Shown here: positions 9,429-20,225 of the stretch, piece after piece | Position numbering within the stretch: position 1 is the stretch's first letter | How the letters are laid out: every line of letters starts with the position of its first letter | Translations under genes and position numbers: made by a program | The notes under the pieces: model-generated | The model's database searches: none | What the model saw: only the letters and a program-made list of their open reading frames with translations | Told to the model about the DNA's origin: nothing | Assembly: GCA_037976565.1 (NCBI GenBank) | Contig: CP137684.1 | Span: forward strand, 23,480,010-23,544,009 | Length of the DNA stretch: 64,000 bases | Source of the DNA: Mesocentrotus franciscanus | Lineage: Eukaryota; Echinodermata; Echinoidea; Camarodonta; Strongylocentrotidae | Direction: 5' to 3'

Positions 9429-12400
9429 GTAATTACCCGTTGTTAATTGTGCATGTTCTTTGTAGTTTACTAGTTTGTTGTTGGGCCGAGTTGTGGGCTC
9501 GCGCTCGAGCGCATGCTGGCCTAGCTGTAGCTCGGTGCCCTGTCCTTGCGGGTAGACCGCTGCTCGCTGCACGCTTTGGCTATTGCTGATGTGCCAGCTG
9601 GCTGTCGAAGCGGCAAGGTTTAAAAGGGGAAGTCCATCCTGATATTATGTTAAATAGAAGCAGAAAAATAAGAGAAATGAGTCTTTGAAAGTATGAGCAA
9701 AAACCAATCAAAAATGAGAAAGTTATGAATATTTGAAGGTTTGAAAATGAAAGTTTTCACTCGCATTGTTTTGCTTTGTGTGCAGGTGTGTAGGAAAATA
9801 TAACATTTTTTAAAGACACCCTCTCTAATGAATTTCAACATTTTCAAAAATTTTAAAACCAAATTCGGCGCTAATTCAGAATCATATCCATACTTTGACC
9901 CGTAACTCTGGTAACCCGACACATGCTCCGGCGACGATTACTCCGGTGACATATGCTCCACAAAAAGCGACAATTGCTCCGCGACAATTGCTCCGCGACA
10001 ATTGCTCCGCCGTCAAATGCTCCGACGACATTTGCTCCACCGACAATATTTCTTTCATGGGTTATTTTTTTTGTGTGATTTCTTTTTTTGTTATTCAGGG
10101 CCGTAGCCAGCAAAACTAAACTTTTCTCAACCTTGTGTCGACCTTTCAACAAATAGTGATTCTTTTTTCTTGGGCACGATATCATTTAAGGTTAGATCTA
10201 TAGACTATTTATTCCCTTTTGGTAAACGATGGTATATAGCGAGATAGACAGAAATAACCGTCTGGTATGGGTCATTCTTTAATAAAACTGACATTTGTTG
10301 ACATTCCCCATACACAGACGGTACCCCGTACGCCTCGCACCACGGGGAGAGATTGAGCCGATTGTGGCCAGCTTTGGTCCCAAAACTTTCTCCCACGATT
10401 TTCTTTATTTAGATCTAATTTTCTGATTTATAAATCAGATACAAAAATACTATGTCTATTTTTCTCCTATGTACAGTTATCAATTTTTATGACTTATTTC
10501 TAAATGCGAAATTTACAGACTTACGTATATGAGTTATCCAATTTTTATCTCAGAACCAAGGAAACGGTGCGTTCATGCATTCGAACTGGTAATCTATGAC
10601 ATGACCCGCCCGATATATTTCGGGTCAACCGACCAAAACAAGCCCAATGGCCAATCAGAGCACGTGTTTGATATTGGGCTTATGAATATTCAAACATCAC
10701 CGGCTCAAGCCGGGCTGACTCATACGTAGCTATTGGACGTTCGAAAAGAAAAAATGAATATTCATCAACTTAAACCAAGATGGCTGACAACAAATCTTGT
10801 TGACTACAAGACTTTCTCGGATTAATCATTAATATAGGATCTAAATGAGCAAGCTATCGTAAGTCAAAGTAGATATTTCTGTGTTATTTTAAATTTTTAA
10901 TAAAATTCAGTGTAAAATTGCAGCCAAAGTGGATATATGAAGACGTAAAGAGTGAAAAACTCGTTGCATATCTCATTAATCGCGGTCCGGCCGAACCTAA
11001 CCATTCGTTCCCCACACTACTCCATTGACGTACTTCAGTCTATGTATAGAGGCGGTCAGAGGAGCCAGATGCAATCTCAGCGGAACAACCGTCGATACCA
11101 GAGACTGAAGCTTTCGGTCTAATAGCGAGAGAGCTAATAATGTAGACTTATCATTAATATTGAATAGCATCTTCCTGCTTAATTTCCCTCTTTAATTAAA
11201 TGAGCATGTTTATACCATAAACTGGCGAGCGAGGGTTTTAAACCAAAGAATTATTTTCAACAATAATGAGTATCAAACATACATGTAGTTGTCTTGCTGC
11301 GGGACGGGTCGGGCACATTCATAGTTAAGGCGATGTCCATTTCATTTTTAGCGAGCGGGCGGTTTTAAGCTTATTTCACATTAAATAGCATCTACCTGCC
11401 TTCCGCCCTTCTTCGTCAAATTTATATGTTTAAAATTATAATCGCGAGTTAGATAATAATTATAGGCATACTTTTTTCCATAAAGTAACTGTACGTGTCT
11501 TCTTGCCCCGTGAAAGGGAACACATTTAAGGGGACGTTTTTTTAATTTTTTTTTTATTTGGCGAACAAGGAAGGTAAAAATCATAGGTTATAATCTTGAA
11601 TATAATCTTTCTACATTACGCCCCTTTTTAATCAAATGGGCAAGTATGATTTCAGGATTAGGCCTATTGTTTATTCCTTGTTGGCGGCGAGCTTAGCGAA
11701 TGGTCGAAATTCTTTGGCTTGCCATTTCATATTGAAAAGCATCTGCGTGCCTAGCATCGCTTTTAATCACCGATGTACAAAATGTATTACGAACATAATC
11801 TAGCATAGCGAGCAAGCGAATTTTCATCCTTTTCATATAATGACTGAAAACCATCTGCCTGCCTACCATCCCTTGTCTTAATCAATGATTATTTCACGAG
11901 CATGTAAGCCTATATTTCATACTCCATTCTATTTCTCATTTTCCCTGACGTGTTGCGATGCAATGGCGGAGCAACTGTCGGCGTAGCAATTGTCACTTTT
12001 TGTGGAGCAATCGTCGGCGGAGCATGTGTCATGGATTTGTAACTCTGGCGTGGATATAGATCTAGATCTAGATCGAGGCCTACCCTACTAAAACATACCA
12101 AAAATCAACTAAATCTTCATCAATTGTTCAAATAATCGTCGTCATAAGCTCGTCGTCAACAACCGTCTGTCAAACAACAGAGCTTGCGCATGAGATTCAC
12201 CGCGAAATCATTGAAGCAACATGCTGGAACAGGGCAAATTCAGTGTTTGGGGCTGGTGTGATTACCACACCATTGTATAGGACGAAATTGTTTTCATCTT
12301 TACTAGGCCTTACCGTCCATGAATGTTTCAATTCCTCCTGACAGGCATTCCACTTTGATCGTGCAGATGTAGCTCTGAAAGGATTCCAGAACCATTTCCA

Positions 12401-15400
12401 AGCTATGTCAGATTCCAAGAGAAGCCACGCCATGATGCTCTTGAAATACCAGAATGAAAGAGGAGGACGTATCAAGCTGTCGGATGTCTCTGTAAGTTAC
12501 TACCTTAAAGGTACTATGTCCCATTTGCAGGCCAAAAAAATGAAAAGGTTAAATTCCAACGGCATTTGAAAGACAATACTAATTTAGAACTTCCCTAAAA
12601 AAGGGGGCTTGAAAATGTCTTTAAGTGGGAAAATAACGACTATTAGTTGTCGAATCGACTTAGGAGCTATAGAGCCAGTAAGTAATAGTCTGATTTTTCA
12701 GACCATTGTACCGAATGGTCGTACGTTTTATGCTGCGCAAAGATTCAATCAGTTTAATTTTGGCCATTACAAGAAGTGGGTTATTGATGTAGACAAATGC
12801 TCATGTACCCTTTACAGCTCATTTTATGTATGTTATTACCAAAGATGAAAAAGCCAGTCAGTCACTCAATAGTGTCTGACAGTGAAGTCTAGCAAGTAAA
12901 CGGGTTTCCTTGCATAATTTGAATATTAGGACACTGCTAACGTTTAAATTTCACAGATAGGACATACATGACATATTCATAATTCCTGCAGAGTTCTACA
13001 GAATTTGATGTTGGCTGCAAAAGGGATATAGTATCTTTAAAGAATAAGAACGTGATGACAAGTTTAAGAAAACAATTAAAGGGAATTTTTCGAGTTCAAA
13101 GTGTAGAGGTGTCATGCCTCATGTCTAGTGGAAATGTAACTGGACTGTGTATCACATGGTTCATGGTTTGAGTCCCGCTGCACTAATGCCCTTTGGCAAG
13201 GAATTAATCTACATTTCTCACTCTCCACCCAGGTGCAGTAAATGTGTTCCGGTAGGAAAAATTCCTTGAATGCTGGAGCGCCTTATCATTGTAGCTTGGC
13301 TAAAGCTGGGGTAATGATATGATTGCAGCTAGGCACTCGAGAAGAATAATACTGATGAGACTACCCTGGGTAAACAAGACGTAGGGGTGTTTCACAAAGA
13401 ATAAGATTGACTTGAAGTTGGACTTACATGTAACTAAGGCAGGCCGTTCATGCCACTGTTTGCTCTCACCATTATGATATTTGGATAATATTTTTTCCTT
13501 CAAATAATGAATTATCAAAAAATATAGAGATTTGAAGACCGTGTTTTTACATGTATTTGTTGATAATTTTTCTTACCCTAACCCCTGGACTCCCATTTAA
13601 TCTCCCTCCGTTTTGGGAATTTCTCTGTCTCATCCCTGTTTGCAAAGCCATTGGGTTGCACACACAAATCTTTTCTCAATTGGTGCCTAGTATGGTTCAG
13701 AGAGGCACAGAAAGCAACCAAAGTGTTAACATATATCACAGTTGTAGATTTACAAATCAACAAGTTAAAGAGAACTATTGTTCATGTCAATAGTGAATTA
13801 TTCATTTGTTTTGAGGATGGATTGTGTTTTGAAGGAATAGCAATGCATTTTGCAACATTTCACTTTTGACTTTATTATCCCCATATTCAGGTATACTGCA
13901 CAACCCATGATCATATATGATGATATAGTAACGAGAGAGATGCCAAAGCTAAAATTTGACTTACTGAACGTTTTTGAGGAGTTTACCGTATATTGATTTG
14001 ATTTGTTTGTTTACAGCAACCGTGCAAGGATGACTGGGGTACTGGAAGAGAAGCTATGATTCTGACTTTAGAAGCAGAGAAGGCTAGTAACCAAGGTTAT
14101 CTAGACTTATACAAACTAGCTGAGAAATATGGTGATGAACAGGTATGGTTTTAAAGTGAACCGGTAACATTGTTGAAGGTTTAGGAAAAAAATGTAATTT
14201 TTGTATGAAATGTTACTTATTATATTCCTTCTACTGTTCTTACCCTCTTACATGCAAAAAATCCTGAAAAAATTCCCAAACCACAAAGATTTAATTTATC
14301 GTTTTCTTTGAAGGCGTTTCTGTGCAGCACCCTTTAACAGTAAATTCTCCCAACCATTTTTGAATTTTCCCAACCGTTTTTCCATGAAAATAGGACATAA
14401 AACAGGCTTTTAAAAATCTTTCAACACTTAAAGGTTTGGAATGGTATATATAGAGCCAATTCATTGCTTTGTGACAATATACATTCACCTAAAATTTATT
14501 ATATTATAATAATATAGTTGGGAGAATTAAGGAATCGATCAGATCAGTTTTCCCAATTTTTATCATTAATAACGGTGTGTTTTCACTCAAACTTTCAGAT
14601 TATCTTTAATTGTACATCTAGCATTGAAGTCACTACCTTAGCACCATTTTCTCTCATCTGAACAATGTTATTAAGTATCTTTATAAAAATTTTAAAAAAA
14701 TCAATTCCAGCAAGTCACTTGCTCGACAAGGGTTTTACACATGCACATTGTGTAACAGCAACACTAAACAGGGGAGTGTTTCACAAAGACTAAGATCGAC
14801 TTTAAGTTGGACTTAAATATGGCAGGCCGTTCATGCCACTGTTTGCTCTCACCATTATGATCTTTAGATAATATTTTTTCCCATAATAATGAATTATCAC
14901 AAAATATAAATTCTGTAGATTTGTGACCATGATTTGTAGGTCCCTTGAGAGACCAATGCCAGTAAATGGTGAGAGCAAACAGTGGCTTGAGATTTTTTAT
15001 TTTATTTATTTATTGCGTTTTATTTCAACAGGGTAGCCCCATCAGTAGTTAGAATACTGTTATACTTGGGGGCCCTGCATAACATGAAAATACATATAAA
15101 GACATACATATACATGAAAATATCATTACAAGGTGAATAGTAATCATGATATACCAGAAAGAATACAGATAAAATTTCAAATTTAAATGTTAACTCAGCA
15201 AGTCAAAAAAGAAATCAAGAAAATCATACATAAACATATTTTGAAAACAAATCCTTATGTCATAGTAAAAGAGTGTCTAAACATAAGTATACGTAATGTG
15301 TTATTTGTAGGATAATTGTGAGAGAAACAGTAATCTGTAATTGATAAGTATTATATATTTAAGTTTGTGACAGACTCCCTATTTGCATGTGCTATGTTTT

Positions 15401-17304
15401 GGGTTTTATTTACATTTTTCTCAAGTAACATGTGCAAAAGGACTGCTTGGTTTGGGTATTTCGTACTTAACTTGTAAGGTTGTTCCAGATAATTGCACCT
15501 TCAAAAGAAAAGGCCCTTCTACCATTTTCAGTTTTAACTTTTGGGATGACTAATCCACGAGTATGAGACATTCTAGTGCTATAACGATGTGTTGTTGCAG
15601 ACTGAGTAAACATATCTTGAAGATATGAGGGGGAATTACCATTCACAATATCAAACATAAGTTTACATTTCTGGAATTGCCAACGTTTTTCCATGTTCAT
15701 CCACTTGAGTTTTAAGAACATTTCTGAACTTGGGGTTAGTACATTGACTTGGAGAACAATCCTAGCCATCTGTTTATGTAACTTAATCAGTGTATCCCGA
15801 AGACCTTGATTACAACTTGACCATGAGGTGCAACAATAGTCAAAATATGGTAATACCAGTGCATTTGCTAATAACTTGGCACTGTCTATCGTTAGATATT
15901 TTCTGACACGTCTCAATAGTGCCAACCTTGAAGCAATTTTGCTGGAAGTATGCATAAGGGCCATTCCATGGTAACTCGCGTTACACCTAATGGGTACATT
16001 GACACGATAATGTGCCTATATCTTTAGAACTGCTAGGATCTACAAGATAATTTTTTCAAACATGGACAGGGTAGATATAGAACAAAAAAGAAAATTGAAG
16101 AACAAACATTTTTAGATTCTTGGATTATTGAATTTCGGTAACTCGCGTTACAAAAAAAGGACATGGTCAATTCTATGAGACCCTCTTTTGGCAAAGTCTC
16201 CTCATACTAGACAATCTTGACAAAATCTTTCCTACTTTAATTTGATAGTAGGTTGTGACTTACTAGTATAAGATCACAATATTAAAGATAAGAAACAATG
16301 GACTAGTAAAATGCAGGAAGCAAATATATGTCGGTAACTCACGTTACGGTAACTCGCGTTACATTTTGTCCGGAAGCCATTTTCACCCTTATGTAATAGA
16401 TTAAATATCACAGGACCCCTTAGAATATGGAAATATATTCATCTTTTTCCATTTAGCGAAATTTTCAGGAAAAAAATATTACAAGAATCCTGTGTAATCT
16501 GCAATAAATTGTTTTTTTCATCTACAGTCCCACATGTACGTTTTGATGATGGTTTGAGATCTTGGGAAATCAACAAAAATGAAAAATAAATTGTATTGAA
16601 TTTGAAAGGCCCTAATGTTTTATGAACATCCATGGCATAAGGTTAGTGATAAATCAAAGAATTAACATAAGAGGTACATTTCTTTTTTTGATGTCATGTC
16701 CTTCTTCTCATGGAATGGCCCATAATGTGTTCATTCCAGTTAAGGTGCTGGTCCAACCACACCCCAAGATATTTCACATTTTGAACATGTCTAATTTGCA
16801 AACCATCTATCTGCCATATTCAAGTCCAACTTAAAGTCGGTCTTAGTCTTTGTGAAACACTCTCCTGGCTTTAATTTTGATTGTGCAGGATTGAAAATCA
16901 GCTACAGGTTAATATTCATTCTCAACCAAAACTATTTATGAATTATTAGTCTAATGCTTCAAAATATGGCTTAGATTGCACCAGAGTGCATCTAGAATCC
17001 TGAGAGCCTTTAAGCAAGCCCTGGAGCCTGGTCACAAGGGACTTTGTGCTCCTTACATCACTTCATACTCTTTCCACGTTCCAATTTTACATGCTTGATT
17101 TTTTGTGTGTAGACCACTCTGATTCTAGCAACAAAGATGATTTTTTTTCTCTCCTTGCTACAGCTTGGAGACTTTGTAGAGGATAACTTCCTGGAATCCC
17201 AGACAGGATTGATCAAGAAGATCGGAGATCACATTTCAAACCTGTCGATGGTTGGAGCAGGACTAGGAGAGTACCAGTTTGATCATCATCTGGGCAAGGA
17301 ATAA
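9322..17304 (+). CDS. Ferritin subunit gene, four coding exons, frameshifted in exon 1
   Basis: Ferritins are four-helix-bundle subunits that form a 24-mer iron-storage shell. Coding exons are 9322-9428, 12345-12491, 14017-14142 and 17164-17304, all with GT-AG introns in phase 0. Allowing for one missing base, the product is about 173 aa, the normal length. It aligns to human H-ferritin without gaps from residue 22 to 141. Ferroxidase ligands Tyr34, His65, Glu107 and Gln141 (human H numbering) are kept, but Glu27 is Gln and Glu62 is Lys. The three-fold channel acids Asp131 and Glu134 are kept. In exon 1, codon 22 lacks one base, so TGA appears at 9385-9387 after 21 codons. The start ATG has a good CAACATGG context. 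No signal peptide is seen, so the product would be cytosolic. The frameshift may be real (a pseudogene) or an error; the other three exons are clean. Confidence 0.85.
9893..12055. mobile_element. Element with minisatellite-type inverted ends, in ferritin intron 1
   Basis: The left end carries ACATGCTCCGGCGACGATTA followed by units of GCGACAATTGCTCC. The right end carries the same motifs inverted (GGAGCAATCGTCGGCGGAGC, GTCACTTTTTGTGGAGC). Both ends also share GTAACTCTGG. Together they look like roughly 120-150-bp terminal inverted repeats of a 2.2-kb insertion. The inside has no recognised protein. Confidence 0.5.
11130..11905. repeat. Degenerate tandem repeats of about 120-350 bp
   Basis: Four spaced copies of a block of the type AATAGCATCTNCCTGCNT...CTTAATCAAATGAGCATG occur near 11160, 11385, 11735 and 11845, each followed or preceded by GCGAGCGAGNG. 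This is old, diverged tandem structure inside the element above. Confidence 0.5.
12345..12491 (+). CDS. Ferritin exon 2 (helix B)
   Basis: 49 codons, flanked by CCTGACAG and GTAAGTTA. It contains FDRADVALKGF, the standard ferritin motif, then DSKRSH at residues 60-65 (Lys62, His65) and QNERGGR. There are no stops. Confidence 0.92.
12505..13040 (+). mobile_element. TTAA-flanked MITE, family A
   Basis: The ends TTAAAGGTACTATGTCCC and ATATAGTATCTTTAA are inverted repeats bounded by TTAA. A near-identical copy lies at 50487-51032 and a diverged one at 49290-49751. TTAA target sites suggest a piggyBac- or Kolobok-type origin. It starts 14 bases after the donor of ferritin exon 2. Confidence 0.8.
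13130..13320 (+). mobile_element. tRNA-derived SINE, degraded
   Basis: A B-box-like GGTTTGAGTCCCGC is followed by the usual body: GCCCTTTGGCAAGGAATTAA, CTACATTTCTCACTCTCCAC and CTTGGCTAAAGCTGGGGTAA. It lies in ferritin intron 2 and is the same family as the copy at 45535. Confidence 0.75.
13395..13530. mobile_element. Partial MITE, GTTTCACAAAG family C
   Basis: It begins GGGGTGTTTCACAAAGAATA and contains GGCAGGCCGTTCATGCCACT, like the full copies at 14771 and 17527, but it lacks the right end. Confidence 0.7.
14017..14142 (+). CDS. Ferritin exon 3 (helix C)
   Basis: 42 codons, flanked by GTTTACAG and GTATGG. DDWGTGREAM and LEAEKASNQ match the helix C region. Glu107 is present. Confidence 0.92.
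14151..14685 (+). mobile_element. TTAA-type MITE, family B
   Basis: The left end TTAAAGTGAACCGGTAACAT and right end AACAATGTTATTAAGTATCT are imperfect inverted repeats. A second copy at 49748-50288 has better-preserved ends. It starts nine bases after the donor of ferritin exon 3. Confidence 0.7.
15467..16800 (-). pseudogene. LINE reverse transcriptase C-terminal fragment, interrupted by a DNA element
   Basis: About 165 codons are open at 15467-15964, with LANALVLPYFDYC, LIKLHKQMARIVL and FSFEGAIIWNNL. These are typical of the thumb and connection region at the C-terminus of CR1/L2-type reverse transcriptases. The preceding part, KYLGVWLDQHLNW, lies at about 16725-16790 in the same sense and is separated by the 764-bp insertion at 15958-16721. 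The catalytic domain is absent, so the fragment is dead. Confidence 0.8.
15958..16721. mobile_element. 764-bp DNA element with GGGCCATTCCATG ends and ATAA duplication
   Basis: A perfect 13-bp terminal inverted repeat, GGGCCATTCCATG and CATGGAATGGCCC, is flanked on both sides by ATAA (15954-15957 and 16722-16725), a 4-bp target duplication. It interrupts the reverse transcriptase frame. Inside, the palindromic 14-mer GTAACTCGCGTTAC or a close variant occurs four times (15971, 16139, 16334, 16349). There is no transposase. I could not place the superfamily. Confidence 0.88.
17164..17304 (+). CDS. Ferritin exon 4 (helices D/E) and stop
   Basis: 46 codons plus TAA, after the acceptor TTGCTACAG. 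LGDFVEDNFL carries the channel residues Asp131 and Glu134. Gln141, the IKKIGDH motif and the GLGEYQFD C-terminal motif follow. Confidence 0.93.
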   Translation, partial: LGDFVEDNFLESQTGLIKKIGDHISNLSMVGAGLGEYQFDHHLGKE

Positions 17305-17465
17305 TGCTAGCTGGACCAGGACTAAGTCTACATCCAATCCATGACCAGTAGACTCTGCATAAAATCATGTGGACCTACATGTACATGTAGATCTAGATAG
17401 ATAGGTACAGTAGAGTTTGCACATCACATGCAACCAATCACACAAAAGGGCTTTTGTCTACATGT

Positions 17466-17471
17466 AATAAA
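17466..17471 (+). terminator. Candidate ferritin poly(A) signal
   Basis: AATAAA about 160 bases after the stop codon, in unique-looking sequence before the next MITE. Confidence 0.5.
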
Positions 17472-17526
17472 CCTGTGGGCCAGTATTTCACAAATGGGAT
17501 ATCAATCAACACTGGGACTAAAAGCC

Positions 17527-17820
17527 TGGGGGTTGTTTCACAAAGACTAAGATGGACTTAAGTTGGACTTGAACTATGGCAGGCCATTCATACCACTGGT
17601 TGGTCTCACCATTGGTCTCTCAATTATGATCTTTAGATAATATTTTTTCCTTCAATAATGAACCATCAAAAAATGTAAATTCTGTAGATTTGTGACCACG
17701 ATTGGTACGTCCCTTGAGAAAGCAATGCCAGGAATGGTTAGAGGAACTAGTGGCATAAACGGCCTGCCATAGTTCACGTCCAACTTATAGTCGATCTCAG
17801 TCTTTGTGAAACACTCCCCT
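17527..17820. mobile_element. Complete family C MITE
   Basis: 294 bp with inverted ends GGGTTGTTTCACAAAGACTA and CAGTCTTTGTGAAACACTCC. GGCAGGCCATTCATACCACT on the left is mirrored by GTGGCATAAACGGCCTGCC on the right. It lies in the ferritin 3' flank. Confidence 0.85.
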
Positions 17821-18058
17821 TTTCACATATGGAGCGTTATTTAAACCATGGCAATTATTATTTCTGTACAACAAGAATGGCAAGTGGAAGTGGGAGTGTA
17901 AGACTAGAGATTCAATTTAACTTAAATTATGCATATTGATATTTGAATGTCATGGAATTTACTCAACAACATCATGAAATATATTCTAGGGGGCTGTAAA
18001 CTTTAAAGCATTTTACTTAGTCTCAAATGGAATACAAATGTATATTGAGTACCGAAGC

Positions 18059-18301
18059 TGTGACGTCATAAAAATCTATTTTTGGAATTTCTCAATATTG
18101 CTCTGGTTTATAACATTAGGAGGCAGAGCAATATAACACTGAGTTCCCATAGGCAATCTTTTTATTCAGATGGTCATATCTCAGCCAATACTTAACCTAT
18201 TCAATTGGTTTTCAACATTTGGACATTATTTTTGGTGGTCTTCCGGAAAATGAAGAAAAAATTGAGAAATTCCAAAAATAGATTTTTGATGACGTCACAC
18301 T
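18059..18301. mobile_element. MITE with TGTGACGTCA ends
   Basis: GTGACGTCATAAAAATC plus TATTTTTGGAATTTCTCAAT on the left is mirrored by ATTGAGAAATTCC and AAAAATAGATTTTTGATGACGTCAC on the right. About 240 bp. The ends include CRE-like TGACGTCA. Confidence 0.8.
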
Positions 18302-18699
18302 TCACCACTCTATTAGGGTGACCGAAGGGTGGTATACAAGGTATACAGTGTAACAAAGTATAATGCCACGTTATAAATTCTCGCTATCGCCAATACCCGC
18401 AAATGCCGGGATGTGCGTCTCTTGGACGTAAATTTCAAGCCACTTCCAGGACTTACATACTTATGGTGCATGCGTGCTGTGCAATATACGTATCCCAGAG
18501 CTTTTTGTAGATTTCGCTCGTCCGCTGCTACTGACTTCCTTGGATTTGTTTACAAGTCCATGATTGTTCGAGAAAAATTACTTAGGGAATGCCACTGCAT
18601 GTCCATCATTTTTATGCCTCCGCTACAACGTAGCCGGAGGTATTATGTTTTCTGGTTGTCCGTCCGTCCGTACGTACGTACGCACGCGCACGTACGTTC

Positions 18700-20225
18700 T
18701 CGTGATCGCGTTATCTCAAGAACCGATTGATGGATTACCGCCAAACTTGGGCCATGTATGTATCTTGCAGAGGCAATGAACTGATTAGATTTTGGGGTCA
18801 TGAGGTCCAAGGTCAAAGGTCCCAGGGCCCATTATGTATGCAAAAATAGTTCGTGATCGCGTTATCTCAAGAACCGATTGATGGATTCCCGCCAAACTCG
18901 GGTCATGTATGTATCTTGCAGAGCTAATGAAGTGATTAGATTTTGGGGTCACGAGGTCCAAGGTCAAAGGTCACAGGGCCCATTATGTATGCAAAAATAG
19001 TTCGTGATCGCGTTATCTCAAGAACCGATTGATGGATTACCGCCAAACTCGGGTCATGTATGTATCTTGCAGAGCTAATGAAGTGATTAGATTTTGGGGT
19101 CACGAGGTCCAAGGTCAAAGGTCACAGGGCCCATTATGTATGCAAAAATAGTTCGTGATCGCGTATCTCAAGAACCGATTGATGGATTCCGCCAAACTCG
19201 GGTCATGTATGTATCTTGCAGAGCTAATGAAGTGATTAGATTTTGGGGTCACGAGGTCCAAGGTCAAAGGTCACAGGGCCCATTATGTATGCAAAAATAG
19301 TTCGTGATCGCGTTATCTCAAGAACCGATTGATGGATTACCGCCAAACTCGGGTCATGTATGTATCTTGCAGAGCTAATGAAGTGATTAGATTTTGGGGT
19401 CACGAGGTCCAAGGTCAAAGGTCACAGGGCCCATTATGTATGCAAAAATAGTTCGTGATCGCGTTATCTCAAGAACCGATTGATGGATTACCGCCAAACT
19501 CGGGTCATGTATGTATCTTGCAGAGCTAATGAAGTGATTAGATTTTGGGGTCACGAGGTCCAAGGTCAAAGGTCACAGGGCCCATTATGTATGCAAAAAT
19601 AGTTCGTGATCGCGTTATCTCAAGAACCGATTGATGGATTACCGCCAAACTCGGGTCATGTATGTATCTTGCAGAGCTAATGAACTGATTAGATTTTGGG
19701 GTCACGAGGTCCAAGGTCAAAGGTCACAGGGCCCATTATGTATGCAAAAATAGTTCGTGATCGCGTTATCTCAAGAACCGATTGATGGATTACCGCCAAA
19801 CTTGGGTCATGTATGTATCTTGCAGAGCTAATGAACTGATTAGATTTTGGGGTCACGAGGTCAAAGGTCAAAGGTCACAGGGCTCATTATGTATGCAAAA
19901 ATAGCTCGTGATCACTTTATCTCAAGAACCGATTGATGGATTACCGCCAAACTTGGGTCATGTATGTATCTTGCAGAGCAATGAACTGATTAGATTTGGG
20001 GGTCACGAGGTCAAAGGTCTAAGGTCACAGGGCTCATTATGTATGCAAAATAGCTTGTGATCACGTTATCTCAAGAACCGATTGATGGATTACCGCCAAA
20101 CTTGGGTCATGTATGTATCTTGCAGAGTCAATGAACTGATTAGATTTGGGGATCACGAGGTCAAAGGTCACAGGGCTCATTATGTATCTCAAAATAGCTC
20201 GTGATCGCGTTATCATTAGAACCAA
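18700..20225 (+). repeat. 151-bp satellite, about ten units
   Basis: Successive units share CAAGAACCGATTGATGGATT, GGGTCATGTATGTATCTTGC, TGATTAGATTTTGGGGTCAC and GCCCATTATGTATGCAAAAA. The central units are almost identical and the outer ones more diverged, as expected for recent unequal exchange. Each unit contains AGGTCAAAGGTCA, which is two AGGTCA half-sites one base apart. The series of 60-aa open frames on the - strand is a by-product of the 151-bp period. Confidence 0.95.

Larger units (their letters stand above)
14996..16819 (-). mobile_element. 5'-truncated non-LTR retrotransposon (CR1/L2-like)
   Basis: On the - strand it ends in an A-rich AATAAATAAATAAAAT tail at its low-coordinate end, the expected 3' end of a LINE. 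Its 3' untranslated part includes GGGCTACCCTGTTG, also seen in the LINE remnant at 45300-45480. The coding part is the C-terminal end of a reverse transcriptase. The 5' end is cut off at the MITE border. Confidence 0.75.
14771..16866. mobile_element. Family C MITE split by a LINE insertion
   Basis: The left part 14771 to about 14995 starts GGGGAGTGTTTCACAAAGAC. The right part from about 16820 to 16866 ends GTCTTTGTGAAACACTCTCC. These are the two inverted ends of the MITE seen whole at 17527-17820. The material between them is the LINE described next, so the LINE landed in an older MITE. Confidence 0.85.

Noticed and set aside
18785..19871. Series of identical 60-aa frames
   Set aside because: One frame per 151-bp satellite unit; not a gene family.
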